The notes under the pieces were generated by a model that was not told the DNA's origin, made no database searches, and saw only the letters and a program-made list of their open reading frames with translations. DNA of 64,000 bases from Climacium dendroides (Eukaryota > Streptophyta > Bryopsida > Hypnales > Climaciaceae). A program made the position numbers and the translations under genes. The stretch covers positions 18,538,001-18,602,000 of the forward strand of contig OX467082.1 of assembly GCA_950106755.1 (NCBI GenBank), in the 5' to 3' direction. Shown one piece after another: positions 24,383 through 35,672 of the stretch. Each line of letters begins with the position of its first letter. Positions within the stretch are counted from its first letter, which is position 1.

Positions 24383-24755
24383 GTATTCTTATTTTTTTTA
24401 AACTATTCAAATTTTTAGGGTCTGCCCATAAAAAAAATGAAACTTCTATAAAAATATGACTATAAAATATGACTACATATATTCATATATAAAAATATGA
24501 TTGATACATATAACTAAGCGTTTCCAACAAGTTTATATTATATGCCTATGAAATACAAGGGAAAAATATGATTGACAATCATATTTGGAGCCATATTTTT
24601 TTCCAAATTTTTGGCATCTAAAAATGTGACTGACAATCATATTTGCAGTCATATTTTTTCCCAAAGTTTTGGCATCCAAAAACGTGACTGTAAGTAGTCA
24701 CTAGTCACCTCCAATTACATTTTTCTAGTTATAAAATATAGCTTTTGTTGTAGTT

Positions 24756-25757
24756 AGAATTTGTTGAATATGTTGGCTCTTTTTTTGAGAAGTAGGTGTA
24801 TGAATCAAGTGAGGCCCCGAATGAAAAACCAAAAAAATAGTAGCATGAATAATTTATAGATTTACACATGGTCATAGTCCAAAGCACATGGCTGATCGTT
24901 TTAAGATTGGAGCTTCAACCATTAGAAAGTATGTTGACATTGCTTGTGACATACTTACTATCAAAGACAAGTTATTTAACCACTACATTAGCATTTCAAG
25001 TAAAGGTTGACTTCAAAGCATCATCTCAGATTTTGAAGAACTAATGGGTTTGTCCAACATTTGTGGAGAAATTGATGAAACATACATACGGTTAGCAGAA
25101 AATCCAAATAGTAGAGTTATTTTAGTAGCTATAGATTTTTTGAACAGAAAAAAAAATTCAACTTTCTTATACTACAAGCGGTATGTGATTTTTACAAGAT
25201 TTTTTGGAATGTATTTACTAACGAAGCTGGAGGAGTGCATGATGGTGGACAATTCAAAGTTTTGAGTTTGTACAAGGGTTTGAGAAAACAAAAGATTTTA
25301 CAAAAACTAGTGGTTTTGGTTGGAGGTGTTAGTACTCTTTTTTTTAATTAGAAATGTTGTCTATTCGATTCGCACCCACTTAATGAAAAATTGGAAGACC
25401 CCCAATGATGTGCACAAGAAACAATTTGACAAATCTATGAATTCCAGAAGAGTTGTCATTGAGCAAGCATTTGGCATAATGAAGAACTGATGGAGAATTT
25501 TAAAGTACTTTAACTCAAGAGTGGACGAAGTAGTTAGGGTTACAATAGTTTGTTGTTGGTTACACAACTATTGTGAGATGTTGAACCAATCAAAGCTTCA
25601 TGTGGCTAATGTAGGTTTGTAAAGAGATCCACTAGTTAGATTTGAAAATGAATGATTACTCGTGGATAGAGAGGGAGACCATGCAAAACGTCAAGGAAAA
25701 ATCCTTAGACAACAATTGTTTAGGCAATGGATCATTGAAAACCCTAATGATGAATGA
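24756..25757 (+). pseudogene. PIF/Harbinger transposase, 3' part downstream of CACTA insertion
   Basis: The translation shows HARBI1/ALP1-type transposase landmarks in order: a start matching the fragment at 4238-4327, the first catalytic Asp region near 25070 (GEIDETYIRLAE), a FLNRKK segment, and the third catalytic Glu in VVIEQAFGIMKN followed by WRILKYFN near 25450-25510. Several stops and at least one frameshift break it. It faces the ORF1 pseudogene at 25940-26710, the convergent arrangement also seen at 28578-31299. Confidence 0.8.
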
Positions 25758-25939
25758 CTACAATGATATGTGATTTTTATTTTTTCTAAACTTTGAATTC
25801 AAATGGGTGTTTACAAGTATAAATAGTCATGGAGGAAAAAAATCTTTTATTGAATGTAGTAGAATTTGGATCAAAGCAAATCTAATCAAATTCCATATAA
25901 CATAGGAATAACATTTCAATGTTCTAAATCCCTAAAAGT

Positions 25940-26710
25940 GAACAATACACAAGATGTAATTTCTACTTAGAACTACTAGAAGAGTCCTTAGAATTTAGCA
26001 CTTTAGTAAACAATATTACCCTCTGTAATTGTCCCTTCAACATCATCTCTCTACCCTCCGTCTCAGTACCTAGTATCTTCTTAGTCATTTGCAATTTCAT
26101 CTTCTCAATCTCTATAACCCCCTTAGAGAAATTGGTAATGGTAGAGGCAATGGATTTATTTCCTATAGTCAACTTCCTCTTCTTCTTACATATATTCCTA
26201 TTAACTTGTCCCTCACATCCCGGTTGATTAATTGTCTATGTGCGTAGAAACAAGGAAGAAGTAGTACCTGTAGAAGAAGAAATAGAAAGAATAGGAGTAT
26301 TGGGCAATATATTCTCCTCCTCATCACTCACAATGTGAACTTTGGAATGTTGCAAACAAACATTTTAATCAACACTATGCGACACCCCATTGATTTTAGC
26401 AGTACCACTATAAATATTGTCAAAAATTTCATACCATGGTGTCCAAATAGAAGGTGGTGCTCCAATTTTGTCTTGCTTCACCTTTTCTTCTAACTACATT
26501 GTTCTCATCTTGTTTCACTTGTCACGCATTTGTAGCCAAGTTCTTCGAGGGTCGTTAGGAAACTATATGTTGATCTCCCTCGCAAAGAACTCCCAATTCA
26601 ATTGCTTGAACAACTTACAGTTGTACTCCTAATACTTTTCTTCACATATGTCTATAAGAAACCTCAAAGTCCCCTCTTTCCACTCCCTCTTCAAATTTGA
26701 AGTACCACCT
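25940..26710 (-). pseudogene. PIF/Harbinger ORF1 (Myb/SANT-like), decayed
   Basis: ORF1 proteins of PIF/Pong elements bind the transposon ends and help the transposase enter the nucleus. The minus strand reads a Myb/SANT-like (LIMYB-type) domain near 26680-26430: EGTLRFLIDICEEKY, LNWEFFAREIN, WLQMRDK and WTPWYEIFDNIYSG. A charged helical C-terminus follows (25963-26172). At least three stops interrupt it. It belongs with the transposase remnant just upstream. Confidence 0.7.
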
Positions 26711-26749
26711 CTATCTCTCTTTTAAGTCCCTTCATGAATATCATTCCTC

Positions 26750-28153
26750 TCATTATCAAGCATGAGAGCTAATAGTCCCCCCTTGAAATCTTCATAATGT
26801 GCACAAATAAAAAAAAACCCACTCTTTCTCAAACACTCAAACTAGACCCCGCAATCTTCTAGCGTAGCTCTATGCAAAGGAAAGAGACGATGGGGAATTA
26901 CTGCGACGTTGTCCCGCAGGCTGTCAAGCCACTACAATGTTCCTAACATCGTTTTTTTCACCTTCTATAGTAACTTCGGCGCAGTAACAATATCATGAGG
27001 GCTAGGTCTCACTTTGATATTGTGAGGGTTAGGTCTCACTTTGATATTGTGAGGGCTAGGACTCACAATACCACCTCTACCTCTCTTTGGCTCGTGAGGG
27101 CTCCCTGGAGCGAACCCACATTTCCACGCCCTCATTTGCAAAGTTGCACACCCTCTGTTAGCCTCATGTGTGCTGGTCTATTCATCCCACATGGTTTATT
27201 CCAAAGCATGTAGACCCTACTCTCAATCGAAGCTTGCCTAGAACTTATTACTAGGACAATTGATTGACTCATTAGGAACAATCTTCTTTAGCTCAACCAA
27301 GCATACAAAAGTCCAAGACAATTGGTCAGCAATGAAAGGACCATTTAAGGTAGAAGCACCTAGATGTGACACTTATTCAAGATTTGCAGATCTTCAAGGT
27401 AGGTACAAAATAAAATGATGAAATGATGTGTGCTTATTAGGAAATGGATTAGGAAACCAACAAAATTGGTTTTGTATTTTTCTGAGCTTGTACGAATATA
27501 ATACAAATTTGCAAAAACAAGTACATAGATGCACTTGCTATGGACAATAGACTAATAGAACAGTGAATACAAAAACACCTAAAAACAATAGCCCCTAAGT
27601 TTGTATCACACTCATTTTATTGGCCTACGCAAAACCTCCCTCCATCGTTGTCACACATTCATGGAAACTCACCTATCAACATTAAGTCGATGTGCATTTT
27701 TGTTTAGGGCTTATTCTAGATGTCAATAAATGACTCTTATTACATTTGGATGCATATACCTTAAGTGATACAATAGAACTTCTCTAAAGTGAACTTCTCT
27801 AAGGCAACAACCTCTCTAAAATGATGGAACATTGATTGCCTAGTACCGCACTAGGTCCAATTTCAAACAAATACACATTAGAGAAGTTCTTTGATATTCT
27901 TGAACATTGGAACTTGAGCTCAAGCTTGAAGCTATATATTGCTTTAGAAAAGTTCCATTGTATTCGTATTGGGTTTGCTTTGCTTTTGATTTCTTTTTCC
28001 TTTTTATGGATTTGGTTTTCTTAGCCTCTCTTTGTTTTTTTTACAAATGAAATAGAATTTCATTGCCAAGGTTCAATTAGAAAGTACAAGACAGCCAACC
28101 ATAGGCTTTTTTTTATAGGGGGGTGAAACAGTACTAACTTAGTTGCGGGATAC
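26750..28153. other. Intergenic, no gene seen
   Basis: It contains a 27-bp tandem repeat (annotated separately) and otherwise AT-rich DNA. The right end of the outer decayed PIF/Harbinger element probably lies near 26850-27000, but no terminal repeat was recognised. Confidence 0.4.
26997..27066. repeat. 27-bp tandem repeat, about 2.5 copies
   Basis: The unit GAGGGCTAGGTCTCACTTTG plus seven further bases repeats with a 27-bp period; the third copy is partial. Confidence 0.8.
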
Positions 28154-28577
28154 TTAGGGGCGGTTCACACTATGGCCAAAGATCGAGAGTCCGTCGATTT
28201 CAACCAATCAAAATTCAGAAAACCCTGATTTTAGACTCTTAACCCTTCACACTATGCGGCACAATCCAAAGTCTGTCGGCCTCAAAACTGCCTACATGGT
28301 AGTGAAATGCTTACATGGCAACGGACTCTCAACCGGAGTTTGGGTCTCTATTTTTGCTCGACCCAAACTCTAGTCGAGAGTCTGTCGAATTTCAAAAAAA
28401 AATTAAAAAAAAAATTGACAAGATCTCAACCGTTAGATTTAGAAGATTGTTTATTGCAAGGCAAAAAGTAGAATGCGCCTCTTTTTTCTCTCCCTCTCGC
28501 ATATCTTGGTAGAAGCCGCTCGGTTTTTGCAATTCTTTATTGTGTGTTCATTCTTTCATTTTTTGCAAGTAGATAAG

Positions 28578-29885
28578 ATGGATAATTTCTCTCAAAACCC
28601 TTACTTTGGTAGCAAGCAGCCTTTGGTGGGGGCGGAGAATTTTTTTAGCTTGAGTTTTTATAGAGCATTCCAACCCTTTTTAGCTCAAGCTACACAAAAT
28701 GCAATAAAAGAGAGTCAAGAGACAAATGTAGAAAGGGTAGAAGAGAGGGTTGTTGAGGGAGGAGATTGTGAGATTATAGGATCTTCCCAAAAGAGAGCTA
28801 CTCTGAAATGAAAAGCTATACCAAAGAAAAAAACAACTCCAAAAAAGAAGGCAGCAATGAAAATTGAAGGAGAAGCTGAAGGGGAATAAACAAATCGAAT
28901 GTGGGAGGACTCGAAGGTGCTTCAATTGATTGCATTGAAGGGGGAGATGGAGCCTGAATTCGTCCAAAACAACAAAAAACAAGGTATGAATTTTTTGCCC
29001 TAATTCCTATGTTAGTGCAAAAAGTTTCAGATTAAGGATTAGGGCAAATTGGAACCTAAAGGCATTTCCCTTTCCTTCGCCTTCGCCGCGAGCCCGTGCC
29101 TGGCCACCCAGACCCCCAAATTTTGTCCCCCTTACCCCCCATTGCATATTGAAACGGGAATGTCACCAACAAGGTTTGAGACTTAGTCTCCACCACCACA
29201 ATGGAGAGACATTACACCATGTGGACAAACCCTCTACCTACTTCTTTCCTATGATTGATGCCACTCTCTTCTTCTATATATACCTTACATAGTCCTTGAC
29301 TCCTTGTTTCACAATGAAAGCATGTGTTGTGATTGTCTTTTCAATGCCATTTTTGACTAATTTGCTATGTTTTTTTTTGCTCTTTTGCTTGTAGGAATTG
29401 ACACTTGGGTGAGGCTTCATGCTAGAATAGTTGTCATGTTACCAAAATTCAACCGCATTGCTATAGCATGCCGTAAAAAATTCAAGTCCATCTTTGATGC
29501 TTACAAAGAAGATAAAATGGCTAATGAAATTTTCGGCAATAATCAACAAAAAAGCAAGTTCTATGACGCTCTAGATGAGTGGTATCACCAAGCTGAGCAA
29601 ATCATAAAGCATGTTTCAGCTACAACCACGGATAATGTGCCAATTCAAACCACTTTAATTCCGGATGGAGAGAGTGCACCAACATCAACTAATGTTTCTA
29701 CACCAACATCAACTACCATCTCTGCATCAAAATCAAAAAGTAAACAAAAATTTCATGATAGAACCATACAAATCTTTGAGAAAATGGCAGAAACTAGCAC
29801 AAGTTTGATGAAAAACTTTGAGAGAACAAATGAGTTACTAGAGAGAGTAGACTACCAATTTGATTGTTTGATCAATAAGCTCTAG
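28578..29885 (+). pseudogene. PIF/Harbinger ORF1 (Myb/SANT-like), two exons
   Basis: The ORF1 partner protein of the transposase. Exon 1 runs 28578-28983 and exon 2 29395-29885, joined across a GT...AG intron that keeps the frame (AACAAG/GTATGA to TTGTAG/GAATTG). Exon 1 ends in a trihelix/Myb-like start (MWEDSKVLQLIALKGEME). Exon 2 holds the rest (CRKKFKSIFDAYKEDK, then FYDALDEWYHQ), followed by a Ser/Thr-rich linker and a C-terminal coiled coil (HDRTIQIFEKMAE). Stops at 28809-28811 and 28887-28889 break exon 1. Confidence 0.8.
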
Positions 29886-29896
29886 AGTACTTGATG

Positions 29897-31299
29897 CTAC
29901 TCTTTATATAAACTACAATCATCATCACTATAGCTACAATTTTCCCATTGAATGTTTGATTTTGTAGCTAAATGATTTTTGTAAAAAGACTTGGCAAGTA
30001 ATAGATGAACACAAGTTGCATCAGCCAACATTATTTTCATTTTCTCTTGTTGTTTTCTCTTCGTTTCTTCACATGCTGGATTTTCTTCATTGTCAATTTC
30101 TTCTTCCTCTCTCGGTTCAATGAATGGAGTCTCTTTGCCTCTGAAATTTTCCTTTTGTAGATCCTTCATTTCCTTCAATGATGACTCTAGAGAATGAAAC
30201 ATGTCGGTTTTTTGCAATTTCCCTAATGCCATGTTTGCTTCAACTTGTAGCTCCTTTTCTGCTTCTTTTGCCCATTCCATAGAAAATTTGTCATTCTCTA
30301 AAATGCACAAATTGTGGAGACATAAGGATGCTGTAACAATAGTAGGTACATTTTGAAGCGGCATGTCGATTCTCTTCAATAGTATGCGCCACCTTCCTTT
30401 TAGAATTCCAAATGCTCTCTCCACAACCATACAGGTGCTCGATTGAATAAAATTCCAATGTGCTTTTTTTCTTTGCAACCCTTCTCTTTCTCCCTTGAAT
30501 GGTGAGTAAAACCAAGGCCTTATAGGATATGCATCATGAGCAGTGAATTTGAAAGATAGAAATGCCCCTTTCATAGTCTTCTTCTCAATTTATGATTTAT
30601 GAAATAAGGTCCAATCATAGATCCGTCCAACCCATCCAAAATCGTAATCCCAAAATTTGCAATCGGCATCTATAACTCCTTGTAACAAACATGAGTAATA
30701 TCCCCTTCTGCAATAATATGCTACGGGATCATGAGATGGTGCTGTAATAGGAATGTAGCTACCATCTATAGCTCATAGAATGACAGGAATGCCATGTAAT
30801 ACTTCAAAACTGCTTGCTATTTGTTTCATCCAAGCAAGAGTTGGTTTTTTAAAAACAAATGAATTTTAATCGCTTCACAACAGTCCCTCACAATGATAGA
30901 AGTTGTACTCAACCCTACACCATATAAATCACCAATCATTTGCAATAAATTACCCGTTGCTAATCGAGAAAGAGTTATTGCAATCCTTCGTTCCACACTA
31001 ATACTCTCTCTCAAATATGTATCCTTCTTCTTCAAAGTTGGACCTAAAAGAATACATAGATATTGAAATGTTGATTTACTCACCCTCATTCGCTTCTTGA
31101 AATCATGATCTAAAAATGACCCCATAAGAGTATGCTCCAAAAATCCTCCATATCTCTGAAATTGCCAACATTTCCTTTGTGAAATCGCCTTCCGTCTTTG
31201 GGCAATAAAAACTGCCATCATCATCATTTGGGCATTTTGTTCAAAAATTGCAATTTTTTGATATACCAAAATGTCCACAATGACATACTTTATGGCCAT
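29897..31299 (-). pseudogene. PIF/Harbinger DDE transposase, decayed
   Basis: It would excise and reinsert the element. An N-terminal helical region (31299-30850) contains KRMRVSKSTFQYLCILLGP. The catalytic positions are the first Asp in AIDGSYIPI (near 30765), the second in GRIYDWTLF (near 30620) and Glu in VVERAFGILKGRWRIL (near 30410). A frameshift lies near 30830-30850, and stops are at 30773-30775 just before the first Asp and near 30595. The catalytic triad is otherwise preserved, so the decay looks moderate. The 3' end meets ORF1 tail to tail with 11 bp between stops. Confidence 0.88.
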
Positions 31300-31603
31300 G
31301 AAAACTGAAAGTAGAACAAGAATGTGTTCCTTTCAAGAATCCATGGCTAGAAAAGGTGAGAGGAAAATTTCAAAAATACATGGAGTATTCATGTAAAGAG
31401 AGTTGGAAATAAGGCAAACAAATGTTATGGGTTTGGCCTTTGGGCTTGGCCTTTGGAGACTTTACACTATGGCCGGCCAAAAGATTTAAATTCTATTTCT
31501 TATTGCCATTTAATAGCCCATTTCTTTAGACTCTGGACAAAGTTTCGGTCATTCACTCCCACATCCTCTGGACTTAGACAGCTATAGTGTGAACCGCCCC
31601 TTA

Positions 31604-32773
31604 TTTTGGTCAGTTCCTTGGCTGGGGCGCTCCCCCCTTGGGGGGAGCAAAAGGTAACCCACAGGGAACGTTAATAATGTTATGTAATTCAGAGGGGGCA
31701 CACCTTCTTATCCAATCGTACTGAATGCATGTGCTGAATAAATCTGAAGCTACCGAGCAGGTTGAGGGAGGCATGGGAAACAGTATGAAACTATTCCGTC
31801 TCTAAACACGTTCTGTAATAGACAAGGCAGGGAAGGTGGCACTCTTGGCTACTGTGCATAAGGTGAGCCAAACATAGCCGATAACTTAAGCCATAATGGA
31901 CATGATCTGCAACAGTATTTCACAAAGCAAATATTTATGAAAGTGCAAAGATAGAAGTGGTCTGGATAGCAAAAAGTTTGGTGAATTTACAACTTCAACT
32001 AAAATTACTATAAATTATGAAAGCTTGAAGTTGGGCTTGACCCATGCCCAATGTCTAAAGTCTTACAAAATTGATTACTAGGAAAATACTTGCATGTAAT
32101 TCTAACACACAAAAGTAGGCATAAGTTTGGTGGCACTGTCGGGACCACATTGGTTATAGAACCCAATTTCATTGAATTCAAAAATAATGCAAATGAGTCC
32201 CACCCTCTCTTGGATTTGAGACACCCTACTGATGCCTACGGGGCAATGGTTGGTAATGGGTGGCTTCACCTTATTTACCATTGCTAGGCGGGTCAAATAG
32301 GTGGGTCAAATTTTCATTGATTCTCTTGTTGGCAAATGATGGAAAGGAGGTTGCAACGCCCCAAAGAATACGGCATCTGGATATAGTGCATGCAAAAGTT
32401 AGAAAGGGTCAAAAAAATTGGTAGAGGTTTTTGAAATTGTTTCTTCCACATAGGTGCATATTGATTTTGGAGATGTGTCTAAAGAGTAATGATAGTTTTT
32501 GGGTCAGTGGTGCATTTGGGAGGGCCCACCTTAGGCATTGGAAGTTTTAATGTAATTGTAGTGAACATTTTCATGTGGGCATGATTTTGGAACAACCCCC
32601 ATTTTCAACTTTTAAAAACATCTATTGGGTCAATGATGCATGTATTTATTAGATTGCATCATGTAATTTAATTAATATTTTTTATAAATTATAAATTATA
32701 AAAATTAATTTGACTCATACAATTGGGGGAATGGTTGTTTGTTGCATGTGCAAATTAAAGATAGTGATTTGTG
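31604..32773. other. Intergenic, no gene seen
   Basis: No coding region is supported. A perfect 9-bp-arm hairpin, GCTCCCCCC/GGGGGGAGC, is at 31629-31648 in an otherwise AT-rich stretch. Confidence 0.4.
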
Positions 32774-33000
32774 GGCCAAGGTGAATTGACCCCTTCATTG
32801 CCCCTCCAGGGCAAGCCCTGGAATTTTTTATTTGGAAGGCTTAAATTTTTTTTGAAATTCTGAATTCATATTTGCAATCAGAGGCTCCAAATTACTCTAG
32901 GGAGATGCAAGAATTGCCAAAAAAATTGGCACAACATAGGGGGCTTTTTTGTCAAACCACAGTTGACCGGGGCAATGAGGGGGCCAATTCTCCCTGCGCG
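32774..33000. mobile_element. MULE-type MITE, copy 1 (227 bp, 9-bp TSD)
   Basis: TGATTTGTG is duplicated exactly on both sides (32765-32773 and 33001-33009). A 9-bp duplication is typical of Mutator-like elements. The inverted ends share GAATTG and CCCCNTCATTGCCCC blocks. A related copy is at 62651-62892. Non-coding and non-autonomous. Confidence 0.8.
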
Positions 33001-33009
33001 TGATTTGTG

Positions 33010-35672
33010 TGATCACACATTTGTCCCAAATATTAATGTCATTGCTTCAAGGAAAGCAAACTTTATTTTTTTCATTGATATAAGGTAAGTTCAACCACAA
33101 CCAACAAATCAAGAAAACTAGTATTGTATACCTCAATCTTGCATTTAGGCACATCAAATGAACAACAAAAATACTTTATATTGTTTTGGATGCATTGTTG
33201 ATTTGGGGTGTACAAACCTTATTACATGATTTTCTTTGTAGCTTCTTTAATAAATGTATGCTTTTAATTGGATGAAATAAACTTTTTCAAAACATTCATG
33301 AGTCACTAAGTGGATGGTTGAGAATTTACAAGTTTGAACTCTAAAATAACTTTGGTATTTTGACCCAAAAAAATGCAAAAAAATTGATTAACTTTGTGTT
33401 AATTTTTCAAAGATTTAAAAAATATATGATATTGGTAACCATAAGATCATAATCTTAACTTCATATACAACACATACTAAAAAATTCAAACTCATATTTC
33501 ATACCATTTGTGAGATCTACAAGCTCATAGTAGAAAGTATTTTTTTCCATTGCATGCAAGTGGGGGGATCTCAACTCTAAGATTCAATGAGAATTAGACA
33601 ATATAAAATATAGTTAGCATCTATTATTTTAATGTAAATACTAGGGTTGGAAACTCCCATATTACAAATTAGAATTTGAATCCACTTTGTAAAAACTTAT
33701 AGATCTTGCATTACAATGCATTACTATGACCCCTTTCAAAAGAATATAACATCTAAAACATCAATAAATTCAACAATACCTTTATCTACAATCTAGTAGA
33801 ATATTAGAAAAAGAATTCAAAAGAGTTATAATATATGATTTTTATAGGCAAAAATATGATTTTTCATGCCACTTCCTTCAAGGATGAAGATCCTCATGTT
33901 TCAAGAAAATTGTCAAGCGCAAAGTTCCTCACTAGACTTTCGATAATTGTAGAAATTGAATTTTGAGCCCAAGTCACTCAAAAATTCATAGAAAACGCAT
34001 CTAAACTTGCATGTGCATGCAAATTATATTTTTGAACTTGCATAAAAAATCTGCATCTAAAAACAAACTACAACATGCTGAAACCTCAAATATCACAATG
34101 TAGTTGCAAGGAATTTTAGGAGGTAAATTACACAAGAGATAATGTAATTTCACAACAAGTTTTTTATGGAAGATGACCATTCTACGTAACATGATATCTC
34201 CAAGCAATGATCCTTCCCATACCGTGAGAATATTATGCTTTGCTAGATCTTTAGGTGAAATGCATTAAATAATTTAAAGATTGGGGGTGGATGGGGAACC
34301 ATCAACAAGACAATTTTTTTTACTATAGTGGTCTTCATTTCAAAGATGCAAAAGGGCCCTTGCCTCATTGCTAAATAATGTTATGACTACATGTTGCGTA
34401 TGAAGATTTGACCCCTATTTTGTGGGGACCTGCACCCCTCCTCTGGCCCTGGGTCCCATGGTCCTGTGTATGCTAAAGCTGGTAGGTCAATGAGCATGTG
34501 GAAAAGACCACCTCCTCCTGATAACTGTAGCATAACATTATAGGACATGTGTTCCCAAATCCTCGTCACCTTCAGATCAAATTTTTTTATTTATTTTTTA
34601 AATCAGTGATGGTCCACCAACCATTAGAATGAACATGCACACATGGTGTGTCCTCCTTGTCCTCGATTGGAGTATAATTGTTGTTCAACACTAAAATCAA
34701 TCAGAATTTTGGAAGTGCCACACAGCTGTATGTTTGTCAATTTTTCAGTCACTGGATGAGAGCTTTCAGCACTGCAAAGTGTCACTTCATTGTTTCCAAA
34801 TGTCCTCTGTTGTTCGATAGGTGTCTAGAGTGTATCTTCAAAAGGAGGCACCCTGGATAGCAATTGCTACCCATGTCCATGACGTATGACTAGCTAAACT
34901 ACCAATAAACTCTTTATTTGCGATGGTCTGGCTTTGAATCTAATATTTTAAAATTGTTATTATATGAGGTGTGTTCCTTGTGAGTGAATAGTACATATTT
35001 GGATCCAAGGGTGTATGATTTGAGTTGTTCTCCAAAAATAAAAACTAGAGATGTGGCATTAAAGCCACCAATTAAACTATTGCATGTTGTACAAACATGT
35101 TAATGCCCAAAAGGATCCTACCCATTGCTTCATTCCAGGGTGTTTCCAAAAAAACAGTAGAAAATGCAACTTCGCAAAATCATTTGAAAAATTGACATGC
35201 AAAAAGGTGTACATCTCGAGTTGCAGATTATATTTAAACCAATAGATATACAGTCAATACTTTTCTATAATGCAAATTCAAATCTCCTTCAAAAATTGGA
35301 CAGCAAATGGAGAATTCACAATTTCACAGTGGAATTTGTTGCAAAAGATCTGCAACATGATAGTCCTTATATGTTGATTTCTTTATATTGCTCATTAACT
35401 TGAGTTCCTGAATCCAGGTATCAGTAAATGAAAAAAAATACATATGATCCATCCACTCCTCAGTCCTGTCCACAAAAAACTGATTTCAGTGGAGAATCAT
35501 AACCGACCTGTAAAATGTGAATGAACAGTCCGGAACCTTTACATTTCCATTGACAAAGAATCGCTAGTTCGAAGATCGATCGACTAACTACCATAACTCA
35601 AAGCGCGTCACCATCTAGTGACACCTTCAGAAGTATGTACAAGTCTCTGCTTGTGGCGACACAAGGGCGATG
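33010..35672. other. Intergenic, includes probable 3' flank of the JAZ gene
   Basis: AT-rich with no supported gene. The last few hundred bases before 35673 are likely the 3' untranslated region and terminator of the JAZ gene on the minus strand. No decisive polyadenylation signal was picked. Confidence 0.4.

Larger units (their letters stand above)
4328..24755. mobile_element. CACTA-like (En/Spm) element, interrupted by nested insertions
   Basis: The left end reads CACTACAATAAAATGTG. The right end in reverse complement reads AACTACAACAAAAGCTA. About 24 of the first 30 positions agree; the very last base is mutated. A 3-bp AGA duplication flanks the ends (4325-4327 and 24756-24758), as expected for CACTA elements. 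The subterminal regions carry many copies of a TCATATT/AATATGA motif in both orientations, typical of CACTA transposase-binding repeats. Without the nested insertions the element is about 3 kb and shows no transposase gene, so it is non-autonomous. It contains, in order, an old LTR, a gypsy element and a small MITE. Confidence 0.75.
28157..31600. mobile_element. PIF/Harbinger transposon, complete but decayed (3444 bp)
   Basis: Both ends carry GGGGCGGTTCACACTAT in inverted orientation, and TTA flanks each side (28154-28156 and 31601-31603), the standard PIF/Harbinger target duplication. Inside, a Myb/SANT-like ORF1 on the plus strand converges on a DDE transposase on the minus strand. Both genes have stops, so the copy is inactive by itself. 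About 400 bp of ORF1 intron include a C-rich patch near 29080-29150 of unknown origin. Confidence 0.93.

Noticed and set aside
28640..29160. C-rich patch within the ORF1 intron as a separate insertion
   Set aside because: No inverted ends or duplication are visible around 29080-29150.
8403..31299. Nonsense mutations as evidence of C-to-T (methylation-driven) decay
   Set aside because: Every stop codon can be derived from a sense codon by C-to-T, so their presence alone proves nothing; alignment with intact copies would be needed.
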